Positions 48,489 through 60,770 of a DNA stretch of 64,000 nucleotides are shown here, one piece after another. This DNA comes from Combretum micranthum (Eukaryota > Streptophyta > Magnoliopsida > Myrtales > Combretaceae). The notes beneath the pieces were generated by a model that had not been told where the DNA came from, ran no database searches, and saw only the letters and a program-made list of their open reading frames with translations. Where the stretch lies: positions 275,559 to 339,558 of the forward strand of contig JAMXBD010001574.1 of the NCBI GenBank assembly GCA_024138025.1, read 5' to 3'. Every line of letters starts with the position of its first letter. Within the stretch, counting starts at the first letter, position 1. The position numbers were made by a program, and so were the translations under genes.

Positions 48489-50504
48489 TAATTCAAATTC
48501 ATAGAGAACTAAGTGAATTGATGGAGGATGATAATGATGATTTTCATGACGAAGGGATAGTGATCTAGGTTGAGTAGGTCCATCAAAATGTAAAAAATCA
48601 TCATTTGGTGATATCATCAAACTATTACATATATTAGGTGCATAATATACAAATGGTATTTTGGTGATATGAGTAAAATGAAGTGTGGTTGGCGGCATTG
48701 AAATTCACTTGATATACAATTTTGCAGCAATAAAATCAAAGTAGTGGGAGATGGTGAAAGTGAAGTTATTACTTGACTGGAGATAAAGAGATTACTGTTG
48801 CACAAAGATATGTGCCCTACTATTATCATCAAGAGATTTTTTTAAGCTACATATATTGAGGCAAAAGGCATGTATCAACAATTATGTGAGTGATTTTGAA
48901 ATGTTGACAATTCAATTTGCAGTTGATGAACTAAAGAATAAACCAAAGTGAGTCTTATTTTCAAATTGAAGTTTAGGATTGTAGGTGTTGTTGAGTTGCA
49001 ACCCTTTGATACAAAGGAAAAAAAAAATATATATATATATATATATATGTAGGGAATCCGTTACTATTTCTAAGTGGGTTAGTCCAACTACTTTGTTGGA
49101 GGAAACAAGAGAATGTAAAGGTCTGAACGAAAGGAACAGGAACATAGTAAGCCTCCCTTCACATTCAATGTATAGGGAGTTGAAGCCCTCATACTTGTAT
49201 GTTCCTCATGAGCATACTCTTATTATGTATTTTTCCTAAAATTAATCTTTTACATTTAATTTTTTATAATTTTTGTAAATTTAGCCCATTTAGTGCCAAG
49301 ACGTGGACTTCTAGAAAATAATAGTGAAAGTAAGATCCAATGGTTTTTAAAAATTCCCCAAAAATTCATACTGGCTTTACATAACATTTAAAATATTACT
49401 AAGCCAAAATCTTTTAATCTTAGATATAATTCATAATCATCCATTATAAGGCTATTTTCACATGAAATTAGACAACAATGTATTGATAATGAATTTTTTT
49501 AGAAATTTTCCAATATAATATATTATTATTTATATCTAATATAAGGTGGATTAAGCTTATAATAAGATATCTTTTATATCTCTATATTGATTCAACCTTA
49601 AGCAAACCCATGAACTACTATTTTATAACTGTCGATCTATCTTAAAATAACTTAAGTTAAATCTCCCATTTTACTTGATTAACCAAAATATGACATCAAA
49701 TATTACCTTTACTTATTATATTTTACTTGATAAAAGAGACCTTCCATATAAAAGTCTAAAAATATCGTCTTTAGCTTTAACACTATATATTAAGTTCTAC
49801 TCAAAAGCCATCACTACATATAAAATTATGTTATACTAATTTAAGATTATCTTTCTACACATATATGGTTTTGTGGAACTTCTTAAATTTCCTTGTTTCA
49901 AGTAAGTTAACCCTACTTTACAACAGTATATTTTGTTTATTATGTTATAGTTATTTGCTGTGAAGTGTTATGCTTATCATAGATTGATGTTGTTTGATAT
50001 AATGTTTTGACTACTACTATACTTCCATCAGATACTAGCCGCAAAGTGAGAAATGTAGATGTTTTCAAGGAATTGTCCAAAATAGATTTAGGAGGAACCA
50101 TGTCCATAGTGCAATCTAAATTTAGTGAAAATCATTTTTATGTGAAACTCCACAAATCTCAAATTGAAGCTTTTCTTTATTTGTTTTTTTTTCCCCTTTA
50201 ATTTTACGACAAGCTAGATAACATCATATGGATGAAACTTCTTTTGCTACATTGCACTTTAGTTATAATTTATTGTTTGCTAGCTTACTAAACATGTAAA
50301 ATTTCACTCTTACCCTTATAAATCACACACAAGTCATGGATGCTAATTGTCATCATACTTGAAATGTACCAATAAGTGAAAGTTAAGCTACATTATGATT
50401 CTATGTAAAGGCTTTTGTTGCGTTATAGCATTGAAAGTGAGGCATAACTAAAGCCTTTATTGTTTTGTAAACTCTAATATTTTGAGAAATAAAATGTATT
50501 ATCT
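48489..50504. other. intergenic, with an AT microsatellite at 49027-49048
   Basis: No recognisable gene. A short open frame at 50007-50201 shows no family resemblance. An AT repeat lies at 49027-49048. Confidence 0.55.
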
Positions 50505-50890
50505 TGAACAACAACGATATTGGACTTAATAAAACTATAATTATATACCAATCTCATTCTCTTGAATAATCTTGAACCATAGTGATATACTAGACTAAAT
50601 AAAATTAGAATAGGCTAAATCAATATGAGACGAAAATTTCAATTTGTTGTATTTTTAATCAATAATTATCAATTACATAAACCAATAAATAACTAAACAA
50701 TAAAAGCAGACTAACCAATAAGACAAAAAAAAAAAAAGAATGTTCAGAACACTAGAAGTTAAAATCTAAAAATTAACTTATTCGTAAACACACTATAATA
50801 ATCGAAATATGACATGATCAATATTATTTCATTCTCATAAGGACACATATATAAAGAAGAAAATAATTAAATAATTAAAATATATGTTTG
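50505..50890. repeat. dispersed repeat copy 2 (same as 39177-39560)
   Basis: Landmarks match copy 1 in order and orientation, for example ATATACTAGACTAAATAAAA, ACATAAACCAATAAATAA and AGAACACTAGAAG. Confidence 0.65.
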
Positions 50891-50897
50891 GTTTTTT

Positions 50898-51530
50898 TTA
50901 GGGAATTTACAAATTATCTTCCTGAACTTTTCTTTTCTTTTCTTTTTTATTATTTTTTTTTGCCGTTACCTTCTTGAACTTTTACTAAAGTGTAGATTCA
51001 ACTCCTTAACTTTCAAATTAAGCTTTTTGACTCTTTAAACTTTCAAAAAAGTAGCATAGTTAAGGATATTTAATAATTTTTGTCAAAACAAAAGAAGGGA
51101 AGTTGTGAAATACCTCATTATACTTTCGTCTATGTGTGGATTCACTCCTTAAACTTTCATCTTTGTGCTGATTTATCCCCTATATTCATTAAGAAATGTT
51201 AACTATCACTAACCATTCTAATTTTTGAAAGTTTAAGGGGTCAAAGAGCTCACTTTGAAAGTTAACGAGAGCGAATTCGTACCTTAGTAAAAGTTTAGGG
51301 GTTAATTTGTAAATTCCACTAACTTTTCCCATGAATTTACAGTAGACGGGTGGGTGAGTGGGTGGGGTGGGGGGCGTGAATCTACACATAGGTGAAAGTT
51401 CAAGGCATTATTTTGTATCTCAAAATATTAAACATTTTTAACTATACTAATTTTATGAAAGTTTAAGGGGTAAATAAAACTCACTTTGAAAGTTCAGGAG
51501 ATAAATCTTCACCTCCAATATTTTTGTTCA
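50898..51530. mobile_element. fold-back element built from TTTGAAAGTT sub-repeats
   Basis: The left arm (50898-51070) contains AATTTACAAATTA, CTCCTTAACTTTCAAATTAA and GACTCTTTAAACTTTCAAA. The right arm (about 51190-51335) carries the inverted order: TTTTTGAAAGTTTAAGGGGT, CTTTGAAAGTTAACGAG, GGTTAATTTGTAAATT. A further partial copy follows to 51530. Such fold-back non-coding elements are frequent in plant genomes. Confidence 0.6.
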
Positions 51531-54240
51531 ATTCGATTTGAGAAAAGATTTTTCTTTTACAGCCTTATTTGTGTTTAGCCAAAAAAAAAAAAAAAACACA
51601 AACTTGGGTTTCTTTCTCTTATATTGCCCACTAAATCTATTAAATTTTAGTTTGACTCATTTTGATTTTAAATTCCAACTCAAATACAATAGTATCATAG
51701 TTAAATGTAATATATTTTTTATTTTACATAAATATATAATAAATATAATTCCATATGCTAATATTTATATAGATATGTAACCATTAGTTATATAATAAAT
51801 GCAATTATGTTATAATTATATATACTTGATCAATTTGTTACATTTATACTAGCAACACAATTATTTATTTAACTAAAATTGCATAGCATTCAACACACTA
51901 GGTAGTTGAATGAGTATTCTATAACTGTTCATTCCAACCAAGCAACTCATTCAGCATTCTACAGCTATTTTATTTTATTGGATCAAACAATCCGTAGCAA
52001 TTTTTATGAATTATAGTCTAAGCTGCAGTGTTTAAAATGATTAGTCATTCTATTTTAGCATGTTCTATTCTCAAACTAAGTAGCTAATAGCCTTAAAACC
52101 TAATGACATCATCCATTGTCACTCAAATAAGAGATACCGGGTTCCAATCTCCTCTCTGTTGTAATGGCAATATACACACCAAATATGTTGTACAAATATT
52201 TTTTCCTCCCTTCTTGAAATCCTAAGTATCATGGTTCATCTCTATTAGCAAATGGTAAGACTTTTTAACTAGTTTATAATGAGGACGTCTTTTGTGCCAT
52301 TCAATTTGCTCATAATGCATCATCCTAATTCTTTGTTTCAAAATCTTTCTTGAATCACTTAGTCTTTGTTTTAGGCTTAACTTGTTTGGATTATAACTAA
52401 ATTTGCATCGATTCATTTGATCCAATTGATTAAACAAAGTATTCTTTGTTCAGAAAATTCAACTATATGAAGTTTCTTAGAGATTGTCCTGTAACCATTG
52501 TTGAAGTTCATCCAAATGACTTCCTCCTCCACTTGAACGAATACTAATACCATTCAAATGCCTCATTAAAGCATTTAAACAAAGCTCATTCAGTTTTATA
52601 GCTTTTCGTGTATTATTTTGATTATTATAAATTTAACAAAAACTTTCATTAAACTATTGCTCTTTAAATTCTTATTTAATCAATTCTTGATCATAATATT
52701 GGCTTTTTACATATTACCGAATAGAAGGTACTTTTAGTTTAATTCTCACAATAATTCATATCCTTGAGTGCTTTTATATTTGCTTTAATATTAAAAGACA
52801 ATAGGATGGTTTACTATGTGATTGTTTTTGTCCTTAGATATTGTTTTTTGTACATCAACTTGCCTACTTGTTTGTAGATAATAGGGGCTGGTAATTTATG
52901 CTTCACACCATATTTATAAAAAGAACATATTACAACCCAGAGGACTAGACTACCACTAAATATTATGTGTCATGCGAGGATTGGAAAGAGTTGCAAAATT
53001 AGATTCCAAAAAATATCTAGGATTTATGTACTTTAACCTCTTAATGTCCTCATAGTTGGGCCACAACTTTGGAAGGATATTGGTAGTGTTCTATAGTACA
53101 AGAAGATCGATTGAAAAAAAAGAGCATGAAGAACAAGAAGTGATAGAATAAGCTCATATAGAAGAATGTATAGAAGATAGTGATGTAAAAATTGTTAGAT
53201 TGAAGAAATTTGTTGAATCAATCCGGTGAGATACCCAGGGTTGATGAGTATGCAAGGGTGGAATGGAGATATGAGTGGACACATAGCTTGTAATTCAATG
53301 TGGATTAGCAATTCATGAAATCCCCAAAGAGAAGTCCATAGATAATTTGAGCACAAATCCTAGACAACACTAAAATGAGTCCATCAGAATTTGACAAAAT
53401 TAAAAAAATTGTGACCATTGGAATTTATTCAATATTCTTGACAATATTCAAACTAATTTGTTATTGGATGAAATTAAATAAATCTTCACTGGGGAAACTT
53501 TCAAGAAGACGGACAATATGATTGATGGCTTGAAAGTAGTTTAGAAATATCCTTGTGATATTCTAGGATTATGGCGCCAACATGGAGGAAATTAATTGTC
53601 AAAATTGTATGAGATCAGATTTGAAGCCATCAACACTTAAAAGTGGTGCAATATCTGTTAAAGGGAGATAGTTGCCCAATTCAGGCGACTTTGTGGCAAC
53701 TAGGAGAAGGGATCTCAAGAGTTGCAGACCCCAATATCTTATTATTACTTTCCAAGATTGTACGATATCCCGCTGTTATTTTATTTCAGTAGCCTTTCCT
53801 AGTATTTCTCTTTTCACTTGGTTTTATTTAATATAATTTCTGATTTATTAACATGGAAAAATTTTTCTCTGTTGTTTTGTGGGTACATTTCGCATCTGGT
53901 ATCCGACAGTGACACTTTTTTCAAACTTTCTCTAGCAAGTTATCTGCCTAGAAATACATATAGATAAAAAACATATAATAATTCTCATGAAAACATCAAA
54001 TAAACCAAATACAGATAAAATCTATTTATGTCTCCTAGTCTATTCTTACACCAATTCTTATCTTTGTTTCTTCATTTTTCGAGGGCCATATTCAATCATT
54101 ATTGTGCAAAAATATTCACACGACCCTATAAACCTACACGCTACAACATGTGAATGCTATAGTAGAAAAATGAAAATAGGAGCTTGATATATACCATACT
54201 ATACTAGTATTGACTGATTAAAATGGACAGCAGAATGAGA
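51531..54240. other. intergenic, possible worn retroelement pieces
   Basis: No gene supported. At 53,885-53,900 CATCTGGTATCCGACAG resembles a tRNA-Met primer-binding site (TGGTATC). The preceding 250 bp could be an LTR end, but no second LTR or TG start was found. Confidence 0.4.
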
Positions 54241-54405
54241 AAACTCTTGAAAATTCCATAAACTTCAAACTTCAGCCTCTTTCCATAATCTTGCTTAGCC
54301 ACGACAAAATTGAAAGCCATATGTTGATAAAACAAGCAGTACAAACAGAAAGTTTAAGACTCAAAAGCACCTCATGTCCCTCACTTTCAGGAAATAAAAA
54401 GTAAA

Positions 54406-56456
54406 CTAGCTTGAGTCCCCACCAAGCAGTTGCAAGAGATCACCCTTTTTCATCTTCGAGAATCCCTTTATCCCACGAGATTTAGCCATGGCCCTTAAAT
54501 CTTGCAACTTTAATGCACTTAAATCTCTATCTCCAATGGTCCCTGGCTTGTCATTACTTTCACCATTATCGACAGCATCATTATCTGATGATTCTCCAGT
54601 CAACATTTCTTCATAAACACCATCCTCAAGAAGTTGGGAATTTACTTGTGAATCTTCTTCCAGCTCAGACTCAGATTCAGGCTCCACTTTCAAATCATAT
54701 TCAGGCTGTGACTGTGGCTGAGCCTCAGCTATCCCCCCTCTACTATTCAAATCAGTTGGTGAAACAGAATTGGCAGTGACATCACTGATTTTAACTTGCT
54801 GGTATTTCACTCGAGGGACAGGTGATTTGCGACGGAAATTTGAGGCTGGCCTGCCCAACGACGGGGTCACTGGAAGTTCTGGTTCATCTCCAAGTATGTT
54901 ATTTGAATCAAAGAGACTTTGGCCTTTTTGTTCAAAAGAAAGAACACTCTGTTCTGACTGTTCCAAATTACTCTCCTTGCTGCTCCACACCGTATTTTTC
55001 CTCTTACCTTGTTCAACAGAATGCTTCCTCAATAACTTAAGAAGGGAATCCACTGTCTCACTCTCCTTTTCCTTAACTTTTCCTCTTGTGGATTCAGCTT
55101 TACTTTCTTCTCTCAATGCAGCTCTTTCCCGAAGCTGAGCCTGGACCTTTCTGAATAGTTCAACAATCTCTTTCTCTCTAGGGCCAGGTGCTGCAGTTGC
55201 TTGAGATTTGGAAGAACTGGAAAGAGAAAGTAATGGACCATTCTTTGAAGACAACATATCTGTTTCATCTTGGTTTTCAAAACTGTCTCTGTCCTCCATT
55301 TTCTTATTGTTCCTATTGCGCGAAAAGCCATACTTACTGTGCCTTGAGAAGTCAGGGTTTCTTCGATGGCCACTGGAACTTGCTGCACAGGAAAATGACG
55401 GCCTGTTAAGTGCAAACCTCAAAGATGTAAAACTGACCCGTGGGCAGTTTCTGTAATCACTGAAAGTAGAGGACGGAGTTCTATCGCCTGCTCTTCCAGG
55501 AACACCAGAACAAGGGATATATTTTCCACTGGGTGGTCCATAACCTGCAAAATGACATAAAGCATATTGTAGTGAGAGCTGCTATGCACTGGGCTAAGTT
55601 GATGAGTACTTATGAAACAGATACCCCCAATGATTATTCAAGAATGGTAACTTGACACAAAATGAACAGATGCCTGCCCTGCCCCAATTGGCAGCTGATT
55701 AGGGGAGGTCATATGGAAGGCTAAACTGCACGCTTCCATCCCAAAGAAAGAAACTCGAACAACATGGCTACCTATCCTGCCCCACTGCCATTCCTAACTA
55801 ACATCTTAAGCGGATTTAAAACAGCCATAGCTAATACAAACCCACGACTCTTATTGTTTTCCATCTAAGTAAATAATCCATTTCACCTTGATAAACCGGT
55901 ATTTCCCCGGGACAAGGGGTGTGGTACATGTGTCTTGTGGAAGTGGGTTCGACTAAGGCTATTCATTGGAGAAAGTTGTCTCATACCCTAGATACTCCAA
56001 ACGGACTCCATGCACCGGGTTAAGCTGACCCCAAGATAATTTTCATAGGATTTATAGCTACAAGCAAATCGAAGTTGCTGTGAGAGTTCCTAGGGTTTAT
56101 ATTTAAACCAGCCCCTAGGGTTTATACCAACACTGATCAATCAACATGTTCAAAATCATATTTTCAATAGCAGGAAAACATCACTCATCATCCGTCCCGA
56201 CATAGACTCTCAAGGTGCAGGCTTTCTTCCAATTTACCAACAACTAAAGCTGGGAAGTAAACAAATTTGAATTAAAAACTATCGAATAGAACCCAGAAAA
56301 AACAAAGAATTTTATCATACGACGGCGAAGTCCATAATACTATGCAGCAATCTTCAGCAACAATACAACATTAACATGGGTACCCACAAACCACAAATAG
56401 AGAAAGAGAGAAAGAGAGATACCCGATGCGAGATTCCTTAATGCAGCTATTTCCAT
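54406..56456 (-). CDS. RHON1: RHON1-like Rho-N domain protein, chloroplast RNA binding
   Basis: RHON1 binds chloroplast RNA through a C-terminal Rho-N domain and supports RNase E-dependent processing and plastid transcription termination. Two exons: 56456-56423 (MEIAALRNLAS plus one base) and 55544-54406, joined by a GT-AG intron, giving 390 residues. The N-terminus is Ser/Arg-rich, as expected for a plastid transit peptide. SSGHRRNPDFSRHSKYGFSR (near residue 70), MLSSKNGPLLSLSSS and PGPREKEIVELFRKVQAQLR then ETVDSLLKLLRKHS are family signatures. An acidic middle follows, and the last ~40 residues (LSALKLQDLRAMAKSRGIKG, then FSKMKKGDLLQLLG) form the Rho-N fold. The frame is intact throughout. 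The start is supported by an in-phase splice and a CT-rich leader just upstream. A rice relative is known as BP-73. Confidence 0.93.
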
Positions 56457-57089
56457 GGAGACGGATGGTGTAGAAGGAGATTGGAAAACTAACAGTGAGA
56501 GCACAAGAAAAGAGAGAATAGAAGAGCGCAAGAGAGAGAAGCACTACATACAACTGCCCAGCACCAGCTCCTGCTTCACCTTTTCCTCTTCCCCTAAAAC
56601 CCTGATGCAACGCCGTCGTTTCAATTATCTTGGCTTGATAACTCACGATTATCTTCTTATTTTTAACTATTATAATGTTTTATTTATCTTAAGCTTAAAG
56701 TCCACTCTAGCTATAGAAATTCATCCCAATAGGATCGATTATGTCTATTTTGTATAAAATTTAAATATGTCGACATAATAAAATTAAAATATAATATAAT
56801 TTTTAAATCAATCTATATAATGAAATTATAATTTAAGATAAGTTTGAAAAAAAAAATTATAATCAGTATGAAAAACACGCAAAAGGAAAAGAGAAAATAT
56901 ACACTATATTATAATCATTACTATTAGATTAATTTTAAATTGCTTACTATGTTCCTAATAATATATATATATATATATATACACATGCGCATGCATAAAT
57001 TATTAAAACAATTAATTCTACTTTATATATGTTCATTGATATCATGCCAGTAGAGAATTATTGAGAGAATAAGCTAAGATTGTATTGAC
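56457..57089 (-). promoter_or_regulatory. leader and upstream region of the RHON1-like gene
   Basis: On the - strand a CT-rich leader lies directly upstream of the start codon (to about 56,540). Beyond about 56,640 the sequence is AT-rich with a TA repeat near 56,960-56,980. The Harbinger element starts only 634 bp upstream of the start codon, so the promoter is short or includes element sequence. Confidence 0.45.
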
Positions 57090-57285
57090 GGGCCGTTCAC
57101 TTCATTGAATGGAATAGCAATGTAATGAATAGCCATTCCTAATGAATTGCATAAGGATGTAATATGTTGTGAATATGTATGATGTTGTTCACTTGGATGT
57201 AATGAATTGCTAATACATTGTTCACTTGATTGAATTAAAACAATGAATAGCTCATGAATTGGTAAGACAAATACCAAAAATGCCC
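57090..57285. repeat. left terminal region with three GTTCACTT sub-repeats
   Basis: GTTCACTT occurs at about 57095, 57187 and 57221, each followed by a GATTGAAT/GGATGTAATGAA-like word. The outermost copy forms the terminal inverted repeat. Confidence 0.7.
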
Positions 57286-57783
57286 TTATTTAATACATGT
57301 ATTAATTTATATTTTACAAGATATATAATTAAACATATATTTATATATTTAATATATATTAATATTAATATATTTATAAATATAAAATATATTATTATAT
57401 GTAAAATAGATTCTATATATATTAATAGAATATTATATATGGTATAGATATTACATAAAACAAAGGAAAGTACAAAGTTAAAAATGATGTTGTCAATATA
57501 AAGACTCGAGAATATTAAAAAAAAACCTAAATTTTAATTCCAACAAACTAAAAATTTAATCTCATCAATAATATGATGAAAAATGATTTATACAATAGTG
57601 CAACTTCATTCGCTATAGCATATTATAAAATGTATCCAAAAGCATCAACATATCACAAAAGGATCTATAAAAGTAAGTATCCAAAAGCAACCCAACATAA
57701 TCCAATTCATGAGCTCTCACACTATGTGGACTCTAAAATGTGACTAAGGTGATCAAAAGCAACCTAATGTAATCCAATTGACA

Positions 57784-58778
57784 TTATGCGGACTCCAAAA
57801 TGTCCCTAACATAATCCAAACGATCTTTTGATTCAAGTTCATAAAGCACAGCTAAATTGTCCTTCTGCTTAGGCAACTTGATCAAAGCAGCTTTCAACTC
57901 TTGTTGTGTTAGACCCTCAATTGTTCGAAGAAATTTGTTTAATCTTTTCACTTCCCTTCTTCCTTCATCAACTGACAAACGCTTCACAGCACGATCAATA
58001 CTCTTCTTCATATCCCTCATGCCAGTCTCAAAGCTTTTAATAACAGATGATAGCTCAGATATTGCTCCATCTCTAAACAAGCTTCGCTTCCTTTTTGTAC
58101 TAGAATGAGTAACACTATGATGAGATGAGTGATCGTCTTCTTCATCTCTCATTGGCAACTCATCTGCAACATCTTGTATTGTTGCTTCTTCTCTATTCAG
58201 CTCTTCAATGACATCCTCAGCAGTTTGTGCATCTTGACCCGTGGCCCGATCTTTTCCATATATCATAGAGAGCTCTTCTAGGTAAGGGAAGCTCCTATTC
58301 ATAAAAACAGCAGCATCTCTATGGCTCTGCAAATTAAAAAAAAATATATTAAAAACATTAAGAAGATCATTACAAGACAGCATCAAATCCTCACCATCTC
58401 TACATAATATAATATTAGAGAAATGAGTTTACATACCAATAAGTATGCATCCCATACTTGCTTCTCAGCAGTCACCATCTTCCGGACCGGATCCCAACCA
58501 AACCCACTAGTTGTTTTCCCATAGACCATGTCATAAACTATACTCCAATCTTTCTTCAAGGTTCTAATGCGTGATTCAATATGTGGTTTTGCTTTCAAAC
58601 CACAATTGGGTAACTTGATGAGAAGCGTCCTCTCTAATTCATTGAGATATCCACTCCTAAAGCCAGTGTCAGCATTATGTGTTCCATTGTTGTACAATTC
58701 CACCATACACTCAACCAGTGCATTGTCTTCAATAACTGTCCACTTTCTTTTTATACCCTTTGTTACTTTAGCTTCCAT
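57784..58778 (-). CDS. MYB/SANT-like protein of the Harbinger element (ORF1)
   Basis: Harbinger elements encode a MYB/SANT-like partner that binds the element ends and brings the transposase into the nucleus. Two exons, 58778-58437 and 58326-57784, with a clean GT-AG intron in phase 0, give 294 residues with no break. Residues 1-110 hold the MYB/SANT-like domain: KRKWTVIEDNALVECMVELY, an LLIKLPNCGLKAKPHIESRI stretch, and LKKDWSIVYDMV with a GFGWD motif. The middle is acidic with a KRKR basic patch. The C-terminus is a helical, Leu/Lys-rich region ending in YVRDILESA. It is intact, in contrast to the neighbouring transposase, and may still supply binding function in trans. The GFGWD-type motif and final Leu-rich domain are typical of plant transposon-derived proteins. 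Confidence 0.88.
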
Positions 58779-58987
58779 TGTCTTCAATATAAATTAGATA
58801 TCGCAAAAAAACATGATAATATAAGAATAACAATATAATAAATTGCAATAAAAGAAAACAATATAATACGAAGATTTGAATTTCATACTTTCAATTGACA
58901 AACCATAAAAGTCATATAGAACAAAAATACATCAAAAAGAATGTACAATGAAATTAAACATAGCTTAGAATTTCACTTATATCTATT

Positions 58988-60378
58988 CTAATTATGATTC
59001 CCTCCACTCCAATCATTGAACATTTGAGTTGCCAGTTGTTGTCTCCAAGTTGTCCAGGCATCATTACTCCCTAAGGTTGCAATAAGTTCATCTTCATTAT
59101 CTATATTATTTTCTTCTATGGAATTCATGCCATCCTCAAGAGGGTCAAAGGCCATCTCTGTCCTAATGAAGTTGTGGAGTAAACAACAGGCAAGTATCAC
59201 ACGATTATGAATTTTTGCTGGATAAAATGACGGACTTCTTAGAATGCTCCATCTCATTTTAAGCAAGCCGAAGCACCTCTCAATCACATTTCGGGCAGAT
59301 GCATGCCTCAAATTAAACAATTCCTCAGGAGATCTTGGTTGATGACCTTGGCGCCATTCATTTAAATGATACCTTTGACCCCTAAATGGTGCCAAGAATC
59401 CCTCACAATTGGGATAGCCTCCATCAACCAGATAATAACATCCTATATGAGTAAAGAAGAAGTGAATAATGTTTTAACAACGACACTACTTAAAGAAAAC
59501 TAAATTCAAAATTTTGTGAGTTACAGCAAATCATACCCTGTGGTACTTTAAGGCCATTTCTCCTAGTGATTGCATCCCGAAGTATTCTACTATCAGCAGC
59601 AGAGCCCTCCACCCAGGCAACACATAAACAAAAAGCATATTTGGTGTACAAACACCCAACACATTAGTTGCAATCTCATTTTTTCTAGTTCTATATCGAG
59701 GCTTATCTTTCATTGGCACTTTAATTGGGATATGTGTTCCATCCAAAGCACCTAAGCATTTCTAGATAAGACAAAAATATGGGTAAAGTTTAGAATGATT
59801 TTTCATTAAATTTGTATGAATTTAATGATCAATATGGGATTTTTTTACCTTGAAATATTTCCATCGCTCATCGATACAGTTCTCAGGAATGGGTTCAGGC
59901 CTCTTCAATAGGTGATTGCTCAATCGGAGAGTGGCATTCAATACACTGTGAAAATATTTACTTACAGTTGCTCCAGACCTCCTAAAATTATACTTAATCA
60001 CCCTATTCTTCACATGGTGAGCAAGTATATGCAAGAACATTGCAACTTGTTCATCCACATGCATATTCCTTGTTGATTTTAGCCCTCCTATGCCTTTAAC
60101 ATCTCACAAAGTTTGAAAAAAGCATGCCTATCTAATCTCAATTGTTCAATACATGTCACATTATCACTATGAACAAGTCTCCTAATATATTCACGCTGTT
60201 GATAGGAATTCAAACTATAAGACCGTATACGAGGTCGGTAGGAATGCAAGACCAAAGCATATAAAAAGGAAATTATGTGGCAAGCAACGTTACAATATTC
60301 CACACCTAAAGCTAAAAGAAAACAAGCGATTTTCTTTTTCCTCCGTCGATCATCAACATGTAAACAAACTTGATCCAT
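58988..60378 (-). pseudogene. PIF/Harbinger DDE transposase with two frameshifts
   Basis: The nuclease cuts and joins the element. Exons: 60378-59849, 59761-59537 and 59442-58988, with GT-AG introns. The N-terminal helical region includes FFKLCEMLKA and HVDEQVAMFLHILAHHVKNR with RRSGATVSKYF. The catalytic residues are all present: Asp in LGALDGTHI (near 59735), Asp in YYLVDGGYPN (near 59420) and Glu in NVIERCFGLLKMRW (near 59285). A LLHNF motif (near 59170) follows. One base is missing near 60088 (after KLCEMLKA) and one near 59608 (after YVLPGW), each shifting the frame; the matching sequence continues in the other frame. The start at 60378 is the first ATG. Without those two changes the gene would be complete, so very recent decay or consensus error is possible. 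Confidence 0.88.
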
Positions 60379-60671
60379 CACTACGAAAATGACAAATATT
60401 ATTCAAATAGGGCAAGCAAGCAAAGATATATTTTTAGAATGCAATTCCATCTTATGGACATATCAAGAAGGGATAATTATTCATGTAACTGCAGTCTCTG
60501 AAATCATAATGTAAAAATTATGGCACATTTGGTCATGCAGAGATTCTAGAGTGAACTGAGACTTGGTATTCCTTCTTGAATTTCTACTTTTTCCTTTAAA
60601 GAAGATTCAGCAAAAGATAGACTGGAAGCATTTGCAAAAATGAAGATAAAGAAATAGTAGCAATCACATAC
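60379..60671. other. non-coding stretch between transposase and CAMTA exon
   Basis: Nothing identifiable. It may be intron sequence carried along with the captured CAMTA exon. Confidence 0.4.
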
Positions 60672-60770
60672 TTGGTGGCCTGTTTGGAGGCTCGGGAGTT
60701 ATCTGAAACTTCAGATAATTGCGCAGAATTTCACAGATTTCAGCAGGTCGCAACCATCGATGTTGGGCTT
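60672..60770 (-). pseudogene. captured CAMTA CG-1 domain exon
   Basis: CAMTA proteins are calmodulin-binding transcription activators with an N-terminal CG-1 DNA-binding domain. This 99 nt segment reads AQHRWLRPAEICEILRNYLK then FQITPEPPNRPP on the - strand, the highly conserved start of CG-1. It is bounded by an acceptor (TTTATGTAG) and a donor (CCACCAA/GTATGTG), with phases (2 nt, 32 codons, 1 nt) that fit one internal exon. No other CAMTA exon is in the window, so this is a lone exon inside the Harbinger element. The frame is open, suggesting a recent capture or a relaxed but unbroken copy. Confidence 0.85.

Noticed and set aside
53885..53900. Primer-binding-site-like TGGTATC as evidence for an LTR element
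   Set aside because: It is only a partial match, and no LTR pair or coding domain was found next to it.
54513..55456. Several + strand open frames of 70-120 codons
   Set aside because: They are antisense shadows of the RHON1-like coding exon.
57090..57092. A TTA/TAA target duplication for the Harbinger element
   Set aside because: The flanks read GAC on the left and ATG on the right, so the expected duplication cannot be shown. The element call rests on the ends and genes.
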